Shown in pieces: positions 19,758 through 32,615 of a stretch of DNA of 64,000 nt; within the stretch, counting starts at the first letter, position 1; every line of letters begins with the position of its first letter. The notes below the pieces were generated by a model. That model saw nothing but the letters and a program-made list of their open reading frames with translations, ran no database searches and had not been told where the DNA came from. Position numbers and translations under genes: made by a program. This DNA is from Phymatolithon calcareum (taxonomy: Eukaryota > Rhodophyta > Florideophyceae > Hapalidiales), in NCBI GenBank assembly GCA_977006965.1, contig OZ345381.1, positions 1,860,001 through 1,924,000 of the forward strand, in the 5' to 3' direction.

Positions 19758-22700
19758 GAATTAGTCTGCTAATTAAACGGAAGTACGTTCACGTCCATGA
19801 ATTTGCTTTCAGTCTCGACGTTCGCAGAATTGTTCTCTGCTTGATTCACGACAGCGTCCGCCTCAGTCTCCGTCGTGGCTATATCTGCGTGCGCGTGCTA
19901 GACGACTGAACTTCCTGCAACTCTAGGGAACAGGTTATTCCGCGGCGGCGCAAATCTGAGTGGTCCTCTCTTTCTGGAATCACGATTTTGCACATTGTGT
20001 AAAACCAGCATCTGAGCGGGCTATGACGTCTTGCATTTCGATGACTGAAATCGGCATCGGTCATCGTGGTCCCAGTGGCGGACGTTGAAAAAGCAGGATC
20101 ATCCATGATCAGATGAGGTCAGAAAAAGTCCCGAACGAATCGTAAAAACTGGAGACTCTTGCCCGAGACGAAGGGCGGATTCAGATTGCGTAATGATATC
20201 TTGCATTGGGGCAAGTGTCTCGACATATGGTGGCAGACACTCTGTGGCGCACGAAATAAAAGGAAATATCGCAACTGAATCATACCGCTTCGTGACACGT
20301 GTATAACTGCTCATGCTTCGCGCTGCACTTGCATTACTGCAAACCTTCAAAATGTCCACGGGGTTCAGTTTCACGCACAAGCCCGAGTAGGAGCTCAACT
20401 CTTGTTTGATATCCGTGCTAGCCCGAATACCTTTCCGAGTTCGAGAGCTGTGCGGTTTGAAACGCACAAGGTTGCAGAATGGCTGTGGTCGGCTTGTGCC
20501 CTGGCAAAAGCCGAGGGCGCCGCGAAGCGTCGATCTTCATAGAAAAAGGATTGGATCAAAGGATGACTTGGCAGTATGAGAAATGGATCAAGGGAAGAAT
20601 CTGGAAGCCGCTTCGCTGCTTCCCTAGCCACTTTAATACTTACAGTGTAAGCACCTATAAGCAACACGAATTAAGCACATGTAAGCAGTGGTTCTATGGT
20701 TTGTCCTTCGTGATCCTTCATGGTGTAATTACGCATCGAAACCTACGGCACTGTAATGACTGCAATGCTATCTGTAAGGGCTTGCTGTAAATGCGAGCAG
20801 TAATAACAATATGAAGGGAGCTAGTTTTATAAGAAATGGGATAGGGAGTATGACGATGATATCTATCTAGCTGAATATCGTAGTAGCGATGGGCGAATAT
20901 ACTCTAACAGAGAGATATCCGACCAAGAAGCACGCGATATTTGGGGATAGAATTAAAACCAATAGTATTCGAGAATCTACTGATAAGGAGAATGGTTAAA
21001 TTCACAAAGTTAGTCTGGGGGAGGAGGGAAAAACAACGTACAGTAAACATGCTTCCATATTTTTCCTTGACAAGACAAGAAAAGGACAGAAAACTTGCGT
21101 ACGATGCGACCGAGAAGGTCGTCGTAGCGCTCACGCGTTTTAAATATGAATGTTCCGGAAGACAAGTCCTTTTTGGCCCTATATGACGTTCGCAAGAAGT
21201 AAAAATTTATTTTCGGAGATGAGCCTAAAGCGGAGGCATATATAGAAACCAGAATACAGAATGGGAGCAGCTTCAACGTGAAAAACCACCAATGGACCAC
21301 GTTGAGAAATTATGGAACAGTGAATACTCAGAAAATCTTCAAGCTGCACAGAACAAAATACATCAAAAGCCAATAACCGTTGTGGAGGATTGAGAACTAC
21401 AGGTTAGAGAGGAATAGTTTCACTAGGTGTGCCCAATTCTGGGGCAGAGTGTGCATTGATTTACGCTGCATTAGGTCCCGAACAAAGGTTTGCTTATAGT
21501 TTACTTATTCGTATGCCAGGCTCCTGTGGACCTGTTGTATGTCTCAACTCATTATAAGAGCATCACCACCGGCGGTCTAGTATACGTTCGGAAGCAAGTA
21601 TTCGACTGGTTCATTATATAGAATGGATTTTGAACACGAAAATAATACATTGGAAGAAATTAACCAAATAAGTATGAGTCAAGATCAAGTTCTAATTCAG
21701 TTGATCTGTAACAAGATTCAAACGAATAGGCGAATGCGGGAGAGCAGCTGCACTAAAACGTTCGCTATCTTTGATATGGCGCAGATATGTGAATCTATCT
21801 CACGGCTCAGCTAAGGAGTTTTCTAGAGACGCGACTCAATTCGATTGCGGAGAGCTCTGTAGCTGCGCGACATCGGCACTCGGTGCGTTCGGACTCTCAC
21901 AGACTTCCTTACCGGCGGAAGCTGCGGTATTATGGTGCATTGGGAAGATATAAGAGACCGCATTGACCTTGAACGCCTGTATTTAGCTCTTCCTAGCTTC
22001 AATAGGCGCTTCAAATCGAGTTCCAAAGACAGATGCGACCGCAAAAAGACTCGTTTTGGATTTTATATCTGACAGTTCTTTCAGTGGACTGCGCTTGTGC
22101 CCAGACTCGATGACGGAACGCAAATAGGGTTGTTTCTCTCCCTGGTGACGGGATGGGACAGATGCACGCAAGGCTACAGACGGAAAACTTCGGAACTCCA
22201 GGTTTTTGCCCGGCGTGCGGCGGATTGTCTCCAATGTAAAGATTGAAAGGAAAAGGACATTGTTAGCAATTGCGTGACAACCCGGAGCAATATTATGCGC
22301 GATCTCGAGAATGAAAATGTTCCAACGCACATTCAACTTCCCCGCGCTCGCGCATGACGATTCCGTCGCGAAACGCGTGCTGAATTCTCTGTGCAACACG
22401 CATCTGGAAATAAAACATCTTTGTTCAAGGGGATCCGCGCGGTCCACAGCCTTCTTGAGAAATACCGCCGTATATTAACCTGCTTAAGGCAACGGTATAC
22501 AAAGCAGCCGTCCTGTAATCCGTGTCGAAAACTATGGCCCCGTGTGAGAGTATGCAAGCTGTCGCTTATCCCGAGTTACAATGAAAATTGAGAACTTGAC
22601 ATCAATTCCAACACGCAGCCGCATATCCCTAGACTCATGATATTTCTCGAAATCGCTATAGCAATATCAAATCGCAGTACTAGTCCACACTCCATCCGCA

Positions 22701-25700
22701 GCACTGAGCATTAGTGAAAGTGCAGCATAGAACAGATGCAGAGATAGCGCAAGGTGTGAATTCCCGCTGCCTCAACCCAGGTGCAGCAGTCCATGCTGAT
22801 CTTACTAGCAGTTAAACCGATGAAAGCGCTGGCAGTTGCGCGCGCAGTAACTTCCAGTGCATATCCCGGCGGCCCGTAGGTGAAAATCGAGAAAGCGTTG
22901 GCCATGGCGCCAGGCTCTTTTTTGAAATGTGCAATAGAACAGTGCACTATTCAAAAGGGGCTCAAAAGATAGGAATACTTTGATACAGCTTAAATGTGCA
23001 ACTTAGATTTATTTTTGATATTAGTTTGCGTCAAGAAATAGAAAGGGGTTATCTATGTTGGAAGTGTGTTGCTTGGAGCTCTAGTCGCAACACACTTCAA
23101 TATCAAGTCTGATCTCGGTACACGTGTCAAATAGAAGATGTCATAGTATTACAGTATGTTTACAAGTAGTTATGTTGTTGAAAATTGTTACTTGAAATCG
23201 TTAAGATTGAGGAAGTGCAGATGCATCAGTAATTGCAGCTCACGTAATGAATCCTGTGTATATCTAGTCATCACTGGCACTTGGACATAAGCATGCGTCC
23301 AGTATTGTTCTTCCACTGGCACTAGGCTGGTATATAACTTCCATCTCAGGTGCCGAGCATCGTAATAAACTAAGGAACTCATATTCACCCAACTCATCTC
23401 ATTCTCACTCATTCAACCCCAACCAAACCTTTTCTTCAACCTAATCACTTCCCTAACCTCCAACTACAATCTAAACCGAAAAATTAGAACTAAATAAGGT
23501 ATGACGAACTACAGTTCAAACCTAGGCACTAATATATGGTTGCACATTTCTGTTGGTGCGGTAGAAACTTTGGGATCCAATGAAAATTTTATTTTGCAAC
23601 TACTGGAGATGCTCTAAGAGTAAAAGACCTTCAAACTCCGTCCAAATGTTCGTACCAGTTGTGATTTTCAATGTGTGAGCAAGAAATGTCATTATATGAT
23701 CGTTTCTATTGATTTGCTAAACGGGCATTCTAATACTTCAAATAGCGGAACGAGTCATGGATTGGATTCGGTTGCGACCTAATGGGCTGAGGATTCTTCT
23801 CAGAAACGACATATTTCTCCTTTCCAAGTCCAAAAGAATGAATCATGGGGGATAGCGCACAAAATAGAGTGCGAGAACCCTTTTTCTATTTTCTAAAAAA
23901 GACTCGCTTTCTCGCAAATTCATTGTTACACTATAGCCTGCTGAACTGCAACCTGGGGTCGCATCCGACAGTCTGCGTCGCTGGACCGCCCGGGGCCCGA
24001 CTTTTCGGCCGGATTCTGAGTGAGAGGTCCGGACTCAATATAATTTTTGAGCGGTCTTTTTATGTAATTTTGAGCAAAAATCCCGATTCGGTCGCTTTTA
24101 GATACGTATATTTCCCGACAGATACAAACGATAGTGAAACTGCGCGAAGTGCGCAATGACAAACTTGTTTTATAACCATCTATTTGTTCGAAATCTGGAA
24201 ACCGTTTTTGATACTGGATTAAATTAGTTGCATAGAAACATGATACGCTTTCGCATTGGGTACACAAGCTCAAACATATTCATTCCTTGAAACTGTTCCG
24301 TGTAGACTGCAGCATGGATACATCGATCTCCGGTATGATCAGTTCATGTCTAGGAGGTACTGCAGAAGAGCTGAGCATGAGCTATAATACCCAGACGCTC
24401 GAGGCCTGCAGCGTGAAAATAGGTATCTATTCGAGCTCCGGACTCAGTCCGGGGTAATTTTTATAGTCCCAGTGTGAGTACGAGAGATGTCATTGGAGTC
24501 CCGCCGGACACGAGGCGAACATATTCAAATTTATGACATCAATAACCAGTCTAAGTACCGGACAAACCTAATTGTTGCCTCAACCTGTGACAGAGTAGTT
24601 CCGCGAAATATTTTTAATTCACAGACCACGCTCACCCGTAGGCCATCCGATGCGAACCCTGACTGCAACGCGGCGGTAAAAGTTTTTATATTGCAGTAAT
24701 AAAAGCTTTGCAGCTGCACAGGGTCAATCATATCGTCTGTCGACACAGGTTACAGTGCAGTACTGAATTGTGTTCGATAATTTTTGCCTCACTGCACTAT
24801 AATACTACAGTCAATCCTTGATAAATGGATGTCCAATGTGGAAATGTCTGATATCTAGATACCAAGGATATTCTGGATTCTAATTTGAATAAGAGCTCAA
24901 ATTCTGCACGTGTACGGCCGAAAGCCGATAATGCAGCCGACATGGCTTACATATGCCCCATGTCCGGAAATTTAGATGTCATATGCGCCTGTCTGAAGGA
25001 TATTTTGGGTGTTCGGCCTAGACACCAACGTTAGAAATCGAGCAACCGTGGTCGCGGCTCGGCAAAGCGCCCGCGAGATAAATATGCTCCGTGAAACAGA
25101 CTCGAAAAAGTTTACAAATTTCATGTATGTACGGTGGCTCAGACAGTGGCGATATCTAGATATCGAATATTCCTAGACGCTTAAAATGAGGATAAATTTT
25201 TGAAGGTACCGTATTCGTGGAGGCTCTTGTATTTTGAAAAACGAGGATATTCTAAATTCGAAGATCCAGTTGACGAGGATTCACTGTGCAGTACAATCTG
25301 TCTCTCTACAAACTGTGCAACTGAAAAACTGTGAAACTGCTATTGGAATACATTTCCCGACCGAAAAAGCTCCTAAAAGTAAACAAATTTTAGGGCGCCT
25401 TGCAAACTCGCCAACTGCAAGCCTTTCAACTGAGGGCATTTATTTTTGTTTATTTTTGAGGGTAACTTTCACATGACTGGTTTACGTATCCTTCACACAA
25501 CGTTACACTTGCTCGATCCTGCGCAATATCTCAGAAACAATTCCACGGAAATGCTCAGACCAGTAAAATACGTCTCCATTGCCAAGAAGAAGTGCATTGC
25601 GGGTGATACGATCGCCGACGTGTCCACATGCTCTACGATATTGTAAAGTGGCTGAGAAAAATTGTTATGATTGGAACGTGAGAATTAAATATCCTCTCTA

Positions 25701-26599
25701 ACTGAAAACCAACCACATGTCCCGAACCTTTGCAGTTAGAGAGGTTCGACTGTTCTGTGCCCATGGACTTGCTAAGCGTTGGAAGCAGATTGAGGTTTCA
25801 ATTTACACCTTTACAAATATAACGAAAATTAATGTCCCGACAGCACTTCATTCTTAAAAGTTTGATATGTTTAGACGTGTACTAAACTCGTGGAAGCGTC
25901 TCTATATATCGGTTCGTCCAAGTAAATCGCAAGTAACAGCGAGTGCACTGTCTGCAGTGTACTCCAAGTGCATTTACATGCACCTGAATCGGTAGTATAC
26001 ACGGCATCTGAAAGGAACACATGCATATTCCTGAGCCCCAAACGGGATCCGATAAAAGTGGGGAAAATTCATTCCATGTGTTGAGATGGGCTTGTGATTT
26101 GATTGTGTGAGGCCTTCGAATGTACCGGAAGAGACTTAGCAGTGACGAGACCTCACTTGCGGCATTCCGACAGGTTGTCAGTAATGATCAGTCGGAGGTA
26201 ATGCCTCGTGGCTCATTGATCTGTGATATTGGTGCGGTGTGCGGGCTACAACGGAAAGGTTATTGGTTGGCGGTACTTCGGGCGCTTAGCACTGGAGATA
26301 CTCTAGCAGTGCATATGTATGGTATATAAGATAGAGGCTGATGGCAACCGGGGAGAAAAAAGGGGGAGGACCGGAGCCAGTTGGTTGTGGATACGTAAAC
26401 TTGACGCATTGCTATTCTTACTAATATTGCCGTTCTACAAGTCAGACGACTTCGCAGCATCTTTAGCCTACAAGGCTTCAGTGCAAAGCCGCCGGTCCAC
26501 ACCATTGCCAACCCTAGCCAAAAATAATACTCATCCGTTACGAATACGACGGCGGACTGCAAATACGTTGACTTTCGACTGCTACGCTCAGCTGACAAC
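19758..26599. other. Gene-poor region, no gene recognised
   Basis: No family was recognised over 6.8 kb. Minus-strand frames at 20,099-20,467 and 20,395-20,667 adjoin and could be pieces of one dead protein, but they carry no motif I know. The same holds for 21,983-22,447 (minus) and 22,711-22,947 (minus). Many parts are AT-rich. A perfect 12-bp-stem hairpin lies at 23,061-23,098. This is most likely decayed transposons. Confidence 0.45.
23061..23098. repeat. Perfect 12-bp-stem hairpin
   Basis: GAAGTGTGTTGC (23,061-23,072) and GCAACACACTTC (23,087-23,098) are exact reverse complements around a 14-nt loop. There is no adjacent gene. Confidence 0.85.
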
Positions 26600-26609
26600 G
26601 CTCCCACTC

Positions 26610-26895
26610 TAACGACTCTGAAATCATGGAAAAGGAGGAGCTCGTGCTTCAGGTGGGTGAACAAAGGGCTGCAAGCCCAAGAAGCCCTACTTCCGTCCGA
26701 AATGAGGGCCCGTCACTGCTCTTCGTGCAAAAAATACTGGCCATTTCTCGCAGACATTCCGGAAGCCCAACGTCCACAACCTTGTCGAGGTGAAACGAAA
26801 AAACATAGACAAAGCGGTTCAGTCCATGATAATCGACCTTACCGCCTGCAATGAAGGAGATTCTACTTGGGACGAGGATCTTAGGCATGGAGAGT
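26610..26895 (+). pseudogene. MULE transposase C-terminal fragment
   Basis: Aligns with 29,310-29,340 and then 29,850-30,075 of the second copy, so it lacks the SWIM finger between them. Shared pieces are KEELVL, the basic run before MRARHCSS, and near the end TCCATGATAATCGACCTTACC. In this copy the zinc knuckle is damaged (CSSCKKYW). It is a deletion derivative. Confidence 0.65.
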
Positions 26896-27060
26896 AACGC
26901 ACGCACGAAATTTAGTGCCGCATAGATTGTTTTCAGGAGCGGATGGGTAGTGGGTTTCGCTACTGTGAGTATGACAGTACGTTTGGATGCGATTGAGTTT
27001 TAGGGTAGGCGAGGGGTGTCCATGTAGTGAGTTTTCCCTACTTTTTCTGGCCATGTAGTG

Positions 27061-27110
27061 AGGGCCGTTCCATACGACGCATGGACATGCGCCATGCGCC
27101 AATATGATAG
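27061..27110 (-). repeat. Inverted copy of MULE-associated repeat
   Basis: GGCCGTTCCATACGACGCAT followed by the complement of TATCATATTGGCGCAT is the reverse complement of the repeat seen at about 29,018-29,065 and 35,305-35,355. Its position just after the MULE fragment and its inverted orientation fit a terminal inverted repeat. Confidence 0.65.
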
Positions 27111-27685
27111 AAACAATAAGGAAATGATTGGCTCATATTAATCGATATGATATAATTGGCGCATGCTCTTAATTCGGCGCATTCTCATGCACGCAATTTC
27201 TTCGGTGCATGTTTAGAGGTTCCATGCGCATGCGCCGCGGGAACCCACTACGCTCCCTGCCAACATTGCGGTGCTGATCTGGTGCTCTCATTATTTCTCC
27301 TAATTTTTTGGCGTTCGACTATTTACTGTAATGAACAAGGCAGAGTCACCGCTCCCATAGAAGCTGGTACTTACAATATAATACTTTTACTGCACGGAGA
27401 TTTCCAAACAAATACTAAACTTTCACACAGCATAAGGAATAGGACATTTATCTCGTGGCGGTGCATGGTACTGCCATATGGAGATTTCCTCGTAGTGTAA
27501 ACGCTTTGCTCGAGATGTCGATTCTCTTTACTAGTACGGATACTGAGAGTCATTACGTGGTGTTAGCCGCGTCTCGGCATTTATATTTGCTCATGTTAGA
27601 ATCACTTTAAAGATACGGAAAGCTAGCCAGATGCCCGTGCTTCTTTGTTCACAAAATCGGAACATTGACAAACCAGTCCGCTTAG

Positions 27686-28262
27686 GTGCGAAAGAAGGCG
27701 CTCCAGCTCGAATTTCTCAAGAAAAATCTTTTCATCCATTTAATTGTTAACGCTGTTATGCTAATAACGATAGCTTCATGGCATACGGGGGACTTTGCGC
27801 GTCCGCGCGTGGGATCGAAAAGGCGATCAAGAATATCGCTTGATAACGCAGTTCACTTTCTTTCTGCCAGGGAATTCCACAGATGTTTCCGTATATCTAA
27901 GTTGGCTTTTGATGCCCATCTTGTGAAATGCAGCCCTCACTTCAGCCGAAATGTTCACGCGGCGCAGAATTCTAGCCGAGGCCTCCTCACTCCGCCAGTG
28001 AGATTGGCCATAGCACTTCAGATGCTCGCTGGCGCTTGTTATCTTGATTTAATTATGCTTTTAAAGTTTCGCGCTCTTCTTTATACGCCATTTTTGAGGA
28101 ACATTTTGCCGTTCTAAATAACAATCTAACTATGTCCGAGCTCTCTCTGCAAAATGAAGACAATCTTCGTGGACTGGCTTCCGGTTTTGCGGAGTCACGC
28201 AGACCACCGATTTCCTTGTGGGGGTGTGTCGATGCTTCCTATGTAATGCGAGCGCATGCAAG
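27686..28262 (+). pseudogene. PIF/Harbinger-like transposase fragment
   Basis: The frame has FLSAREFHRCFRISKLAFDA and then PVRLAIALQMLAGACYLDL, the usual N-terminal region of PIF/Harbinger (DDE_Tnp_4) transposases. Further on, in another frame, are LRGLASGFAESRRPPISLWG and CVDASYVM near the first catalytic region. It has no ATG start and a frame break near 28,080, and the DDE core is missing after about 28,262. A decayed cut-and-paste transposase is the best reading. Confidence 0.65.
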
Positions 28263-28315
28263 CGAAAATTTTAGAGGAAAATATTGAAATGACCACGTAG
28301 TGTGCTGTATTTACT

Positions 28316-28985
28316 AAAATGACCACGAGGCACCTGTGGTATTATGATATTAATACTTTCTGTCAGCACTCCGGTCACGGTCCAGTTTCCAGGTCCGTTC
28401 GTACGTTGTGCCCATTTCCAGTTATATGAGGTAGCGTAGTGGCACATTGCCCGAAAATGCTCTTTACAATTCTTGGTTTTCCCACGTTTTACGAAATGTT
28501 TTACAGATCGTGGTCTCTCTGCCCTATCTTCTCACGAAGACTGCAAACTTTCCCGCAATTTTTGGATGACGGCAAATCCAACGCAAACTTTTGTCTGTGC
28601 TGTCTTCGCGTCTTAGCATATTCTAAAGCCAGCTTTGTCCACCTCTGGTGCACGTAACGTATAGTGCTTCGCAATTCTTCGCAACACGAAACCACTTTAA
28701 CAGCTATTTTTCACTCAAAAATGGGCTCATCCAACCAAGAGTCTCCATGTGGCTTCGTATCCATGACGTAGCGTGTTTACCTAGAAAATTTCCGTCACGT
28801 GCGGGCTACTGTACGTAACAAATTCAAGACATAGTAAGCGGTCCAGCCCCCAACGGTCCTTTTAGATCTCATTTCGCCAATAGATAAAGTTACTTTCTGA
28901 CCCGGCAAAAATCAGCTTCTCCACTTGCCCAATGCTGACAGAACAGAGCAATATCATAGCACCACGGGTGTCTCGAGGTCATTTT
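28316..28985. mobile_element. Small inverted-repeat (MITE-like) element
   Basis: The left end 28,316-28,351 (AAAATGACCACGAGGCACCT...) is the imperfect reverse complement of the right end 28,950-28,985 (AATATCATAGCACCACGGGT...GTCATTTT). The 670-bp interior has no recognised coding. Its right part, from about 28,867 onward, recurs at 35,166, so either the element or a larger repeat is dispersed. Confidence 0.65.
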
Positions 28986-29092
28986 AGTGATTTCCTCAAA
29001 CATTTATCTTAAGTAACTATCATATTGGCGCATAGCACATGTTCATGCGTCGTATGGAACGGACCTGAATTTGCTGAATAATATATCAAACC
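28862..29092 (+). repeat. Dispersed repeat, copy at 35,166
   Basis: Nearly identical to 35,166-35,385 over more than 200 bp (for example CGCCAATAGATAAAGTTACT and CTGAATTTGCTGAATAATAT). The main difference is an 8-9-bp block (GTGTCTCGAG) present here and absent there. It precedes a MULE transposase remnant and may be its terminal repeat. Confidence 0.85.
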
Positions 29093-29144
29093 AAGAAAAT
29101 TTTCTAATTATTTTCGAGGAAATTCGCTGCATGGACCGAAAAAG

Positions 29145-30074
29145 GTGGCAAAATTGTCTAAATCGGCACCCTTGCAGAAACTTCAAATCGATATGATATC
29201 AGCTAGACAGCCGCTTATCATGAAACTACTCATCCGCTACGCAAGGTACTCTGCACCTCATCGCATTCGACAGCGAAGCTATCTCACAACGCTCTCTTCC
29301 GAACCGCCTGAAGTCACGAAGAAGGAAGAGCTCGTGCTAAGTGTAGGCGACTACCCTGGATCAAACTTTGACGACTTTGTCAGCCTCTTAATCGCCCACA
29401 ACGCGTCTCTTGGCAATGCACATCGACGGGCAAGATCCTCCCGCCTTAATGATACAAGAAGCACCAGGAAAAATCCTCCGAACGGAGAAGCTGCTTGTGG
29501 AGCCGGAAGTCATCGAAAGTGACATGCTGGGGTGTGTTGTTTGCAGCGAAGTGACATCATTCCATGCGGTAGTTAACAACGACTGCCGCGCCACATGCTC
29601 ATTCCGCCACTTTGAAGAACACCAATGTCCATGTATCCACGTCGTCTCTGCACTTTTGTACGCTTCTAGACGCTTGGCGCTGCATCAGGTCACGTTCGAC
29701 CTGTGAAACAGGAACTGGTTTGGGGACGCATAGCTGGTGAGAACGTGGGCCAAGCAACACGAGGGCAGCATCACTTGTGTTTCAAGCACTGGTGACCAGC
29801 TCGTATAGGATGATTTGATGCTGTTTGACCTTGTCGCTAAGCCGGGCCGCAAGCGCAAGAGGCCGTACTTTCCGTCCGAATGAGGGCCCGTCACTGCTCC
29901 TCGTACGGAAACACCGGTCACTTCTCGCAGACATGCGCCAGGCCGAACATCCACAATATTATTGAGGAGACGCGAATACACATCGACAAAACGGCTCAGT
30001 CCATGATAATTGACCTCACCGCCTGTGATGAAGGAAATTCTACTTCCGACGAGGAGTTAAAACATAGAGAGTAG
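29145..30074 (+). pseudogene. MULE transposase with SWIM finger and zinc knuckle
   Basis: Three frames in order carry KKEELVLSVGDYPG (29,310-29,360), a SWIM-type zinc finger CRATCSFRHFEE then CPCIHVVSALLYAS (29,585-29,665), and a C-terminal basic run with the knuckle HCSSYGNTGHFSQTC (29,890-29,935). SWIM plus a C-terminal CCHC-like knuckle is the layout of Mutator-like transposases. One knuckle cysteine is Y here. The upstream DDE domain is absent, and frames are broken. Confidence 0.75.
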
Positions 30075-30127
30075 CGAATGAAATAAATATTTTTTGACAG
30101 GCTTATTTTTATAGAGTGTTCAGTGCA

Positions 30128-30659
30128 GGGATACACATCCTTGATATCGAGTAGATCATATGTCCGCACATGTGCCTGGTCCAGGGGCACACATAATATG
30201 GCCTAGTGGTCTCTACAGGTTATGGGCCTCACGCGAGAGAAGGACGAGTATGAACATTCCCAGTTCGACTACCGGCAAAGGCAGCAAGTACAACGGCGAA
30301 TTATCGAATCACAACGATAAGAATAACACGTGGTCTACGTGGACAAATAAATTACAGCAATAACACACAAGAAACGTTTCAAGATAAGCCACAAACCTCA
30401 AGCAAAATTTACAACGAAAAGCACGGTGCCTGCAAAAATTCAAGTCTTTACATTCAAAATTCACCCAAAATACAGTCTTCCTCAGTCACCAGGCGTGCGG
30501 GGGAGTGTAGGGATACACACCGCTTCTCTCGTTGCTCCGCTCTTTCTCTCCACACCTGATACCTTCGTTCAGACACTCGTAGGGATGCACATCCTTGATA
30601 TAGGGTAGAGCATAGGTCCACACATGTACCTGGTCCAGGGGCACACATCTTATGGCCTA
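30128..30659 (+). repeat. Direct-repeat pair flanking 0.4-kb spacer
   Basis: 30,128-30,205 and 30,582-30,659 share GGGAT(A/G)CACATCCTTGATAT, CATGTRCCTGGTCCAGGGGC and ATGGCCTA. The first copy continues GTGGTCTCTACA. The second is cut after TA, and its continuation GTGGTCTCTACA is found 11.5 kb away at 42,162. The spacer 30,230-30,580 has no recognised gene. Confidence 0.8.
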
Positions 30660-32606
30660 CTGTCTATGTGACAGGAATTTTCCCTCAATTGAGGGGCACT
30701 TTTCTATCAATAAAGCGAATCAGAATCATTTTTTTGCCAACGAAAGCTACTCATTATTAGACTCATCAAACGCATCAAGATCATGGATGTGTTCAACATG
30801 CTTAACAAAACAATTTCTACCAGTTGAAGTGCCACATATGTTGATTGCGGCGCCAGAAAGTCCATAACATGATGAGAACACGAGAGTTAATTCCTTGACT
30901 TGTCGGACTCTGCAGTTGTTTTTGAACTGCTAAAGTAGTCATCATGCCGCTTGTGGCTTACTTTCCATCTTCGGGGGAGTTAAGTGGGTTTCAACACCGC
31001 CGTTGGAGCAAAGAACATCGATGAATATTGCGCGAGGCGACATGAATCGGGGAGGTCATGGCGCCTTGTACCAGAGTATGGGGCCACAAGACGACGCAGT
31101 ACAATTGTATTATGGGCAGTTTCACATTCTAAACCGTTTTGCTTCTCGCCCTCTGCCGTGGTCCCCAGCTCAAGATGTAGCATTATCTCACGTCTTCCTT
31201 AGGCTGAATTCTGTAACTCGTAACATTTCTCTGGTTTACGGTGGATGGCAATGTACTGAGGGAGGCCATTTTCAATCCAATGGCCTCCGTTGCCATGCCA
31301 AAGAGATATGAACTTGTCAAAGCAAACAAGGTCTAACAGAAACACAGTGAGTTTTTGTGATCATTCATAGCATCGACAAAATCCTGAATGAGCGCCTACC
31401 GATACATTACAGACAACATAGTGCCTTGTTCACTTGGTTACACGGTGAATGTGACGCACCGGAGGTACTCGGAGAACCTGGCTCTGGTCATCCCACTGCT
31501 TGAAAATGAAGGAGCGAGGATATACTTGTTCCCCATGGAAAACTTCCATAAATCTCTTTGCGCCCAACTCATGAGGACGAGTATTCCGAATATCTTGGCC
31601 TCCATTGTTCCTATTCGTTTCAGCTTAGCGGATGCCAAAGCAAGAATTTTTCACAGGTGCACTCGGCGAAACATCGTCATGACGGAATCGTACGGTGTGT
31701 GGAACCCGATGCCACCATTCTCGGATATAACTTCTCCGTTTATAGTGCGAACTTTCCAGAACTGACGGGGAATCCTGCCCCCAACTGGACATAGAACTTG
31801 GCGCTCGAACCGGGCACTCCGTGAGAAAATACACTCTGCGCACAGTCTCGTGCAATGATATCAAGCTCCTCTTGCGATTATTTTCCCAAGAACCATGCAG
31901 GTTGTAGGCGAGAGAGCCCGTAAGAGGTCGTTCAGTGCTCCTGTTGACTGTATGGTAGGTTTGTGTTGCCTTCTGTCCAGAGTGTGGTTCATACTGAACG
32001 GGTAACTCGGCGTTTAGCGAAGAAGATGTTCGACCGCGAGTACTGTGAGTACAGTAAGCCGGCGTTCGAGGTGCAGACTTTTGCCTCCTGGGACTCGATA
32101 CAACCATTCGAGAGAAATGAGCGCCTTCGTCAGCCGCCCCTGCCTTGACGCTAACAATCTTGATAGTCTTAATCTTAGTCTTCTCGATTTTTTTCTGAAC
32201 AAGGACCCATTTCAAGCGAAGTGACGTGCTCGAGCGACCCTGATTTCATCAACGTGCACCTCTTCAACAGTGCCGTTCACTTTTTTTGACTTGTAAAACA
32301 CTCCGTATAGTCGGTAGCACTCTGCGAGACTTGTCAATGATGTTGCTTTGGTGTGCACGTCTGCACCGACCACTCGGCGCAGGTCTTTTCTCCAGGCATG
32401 GCAGATGTGTTTTTTCTGAGTGACCAACAGATTTTCGTTCCTACCGGCGAACGACGCTGTTTTAAGTAGTAAAAGGGGTACCCCCCACCAAGAACAAAAG
32501 GTCACCTTTCCGAATCTGGCGCTAAAAACCTGTTCCGCGTTCTTTTTACAAACGTTTTTGAGCTTTTAAATCCACCCTCAATTGAGGGTGCTCGTCACAT
32601 AGACAC
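30660..32606 (+). mobile_element. TA-flanked inverted-repeat element, 1.95 kb
   Basis: The ends CTGTCTATGTGAC and GTCACATAGACAC are 12/13 inverted repeats flanked by TA (30,658-30,659 and 32,607-32,608). A subterminal CCCTCAATTGAGGG occurs at both ends (about 30,682 and 32,577). The interior shares several blocks with the short element at 41.69-42.16 kb in reverse orientation, such as GATATACTTGTTC near 31,518 and CGACCACTCGGCGC near 32,370. TA targeting suggests the Tc1/mariner superfamily. The coding frames are too broken for me to find a DDE triad. Confidence 0.7.
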
Positions 32607-32615
32607 TACTGTCTA

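Noticed and set aside
20099-20667. Two adjoining minus-strand frames as a possible gene.
   Set aside because: They are in different frames, carry no recognisable domain, and sit in transposon-rich DNA; mentioned only within the gene-poor region.
31388-31765. 125-codon frame inside the 1.95-kb TA element as its transposase.
   Set aside because: No DDE/D signature could be traced in any frame, so coding function is not claimed.
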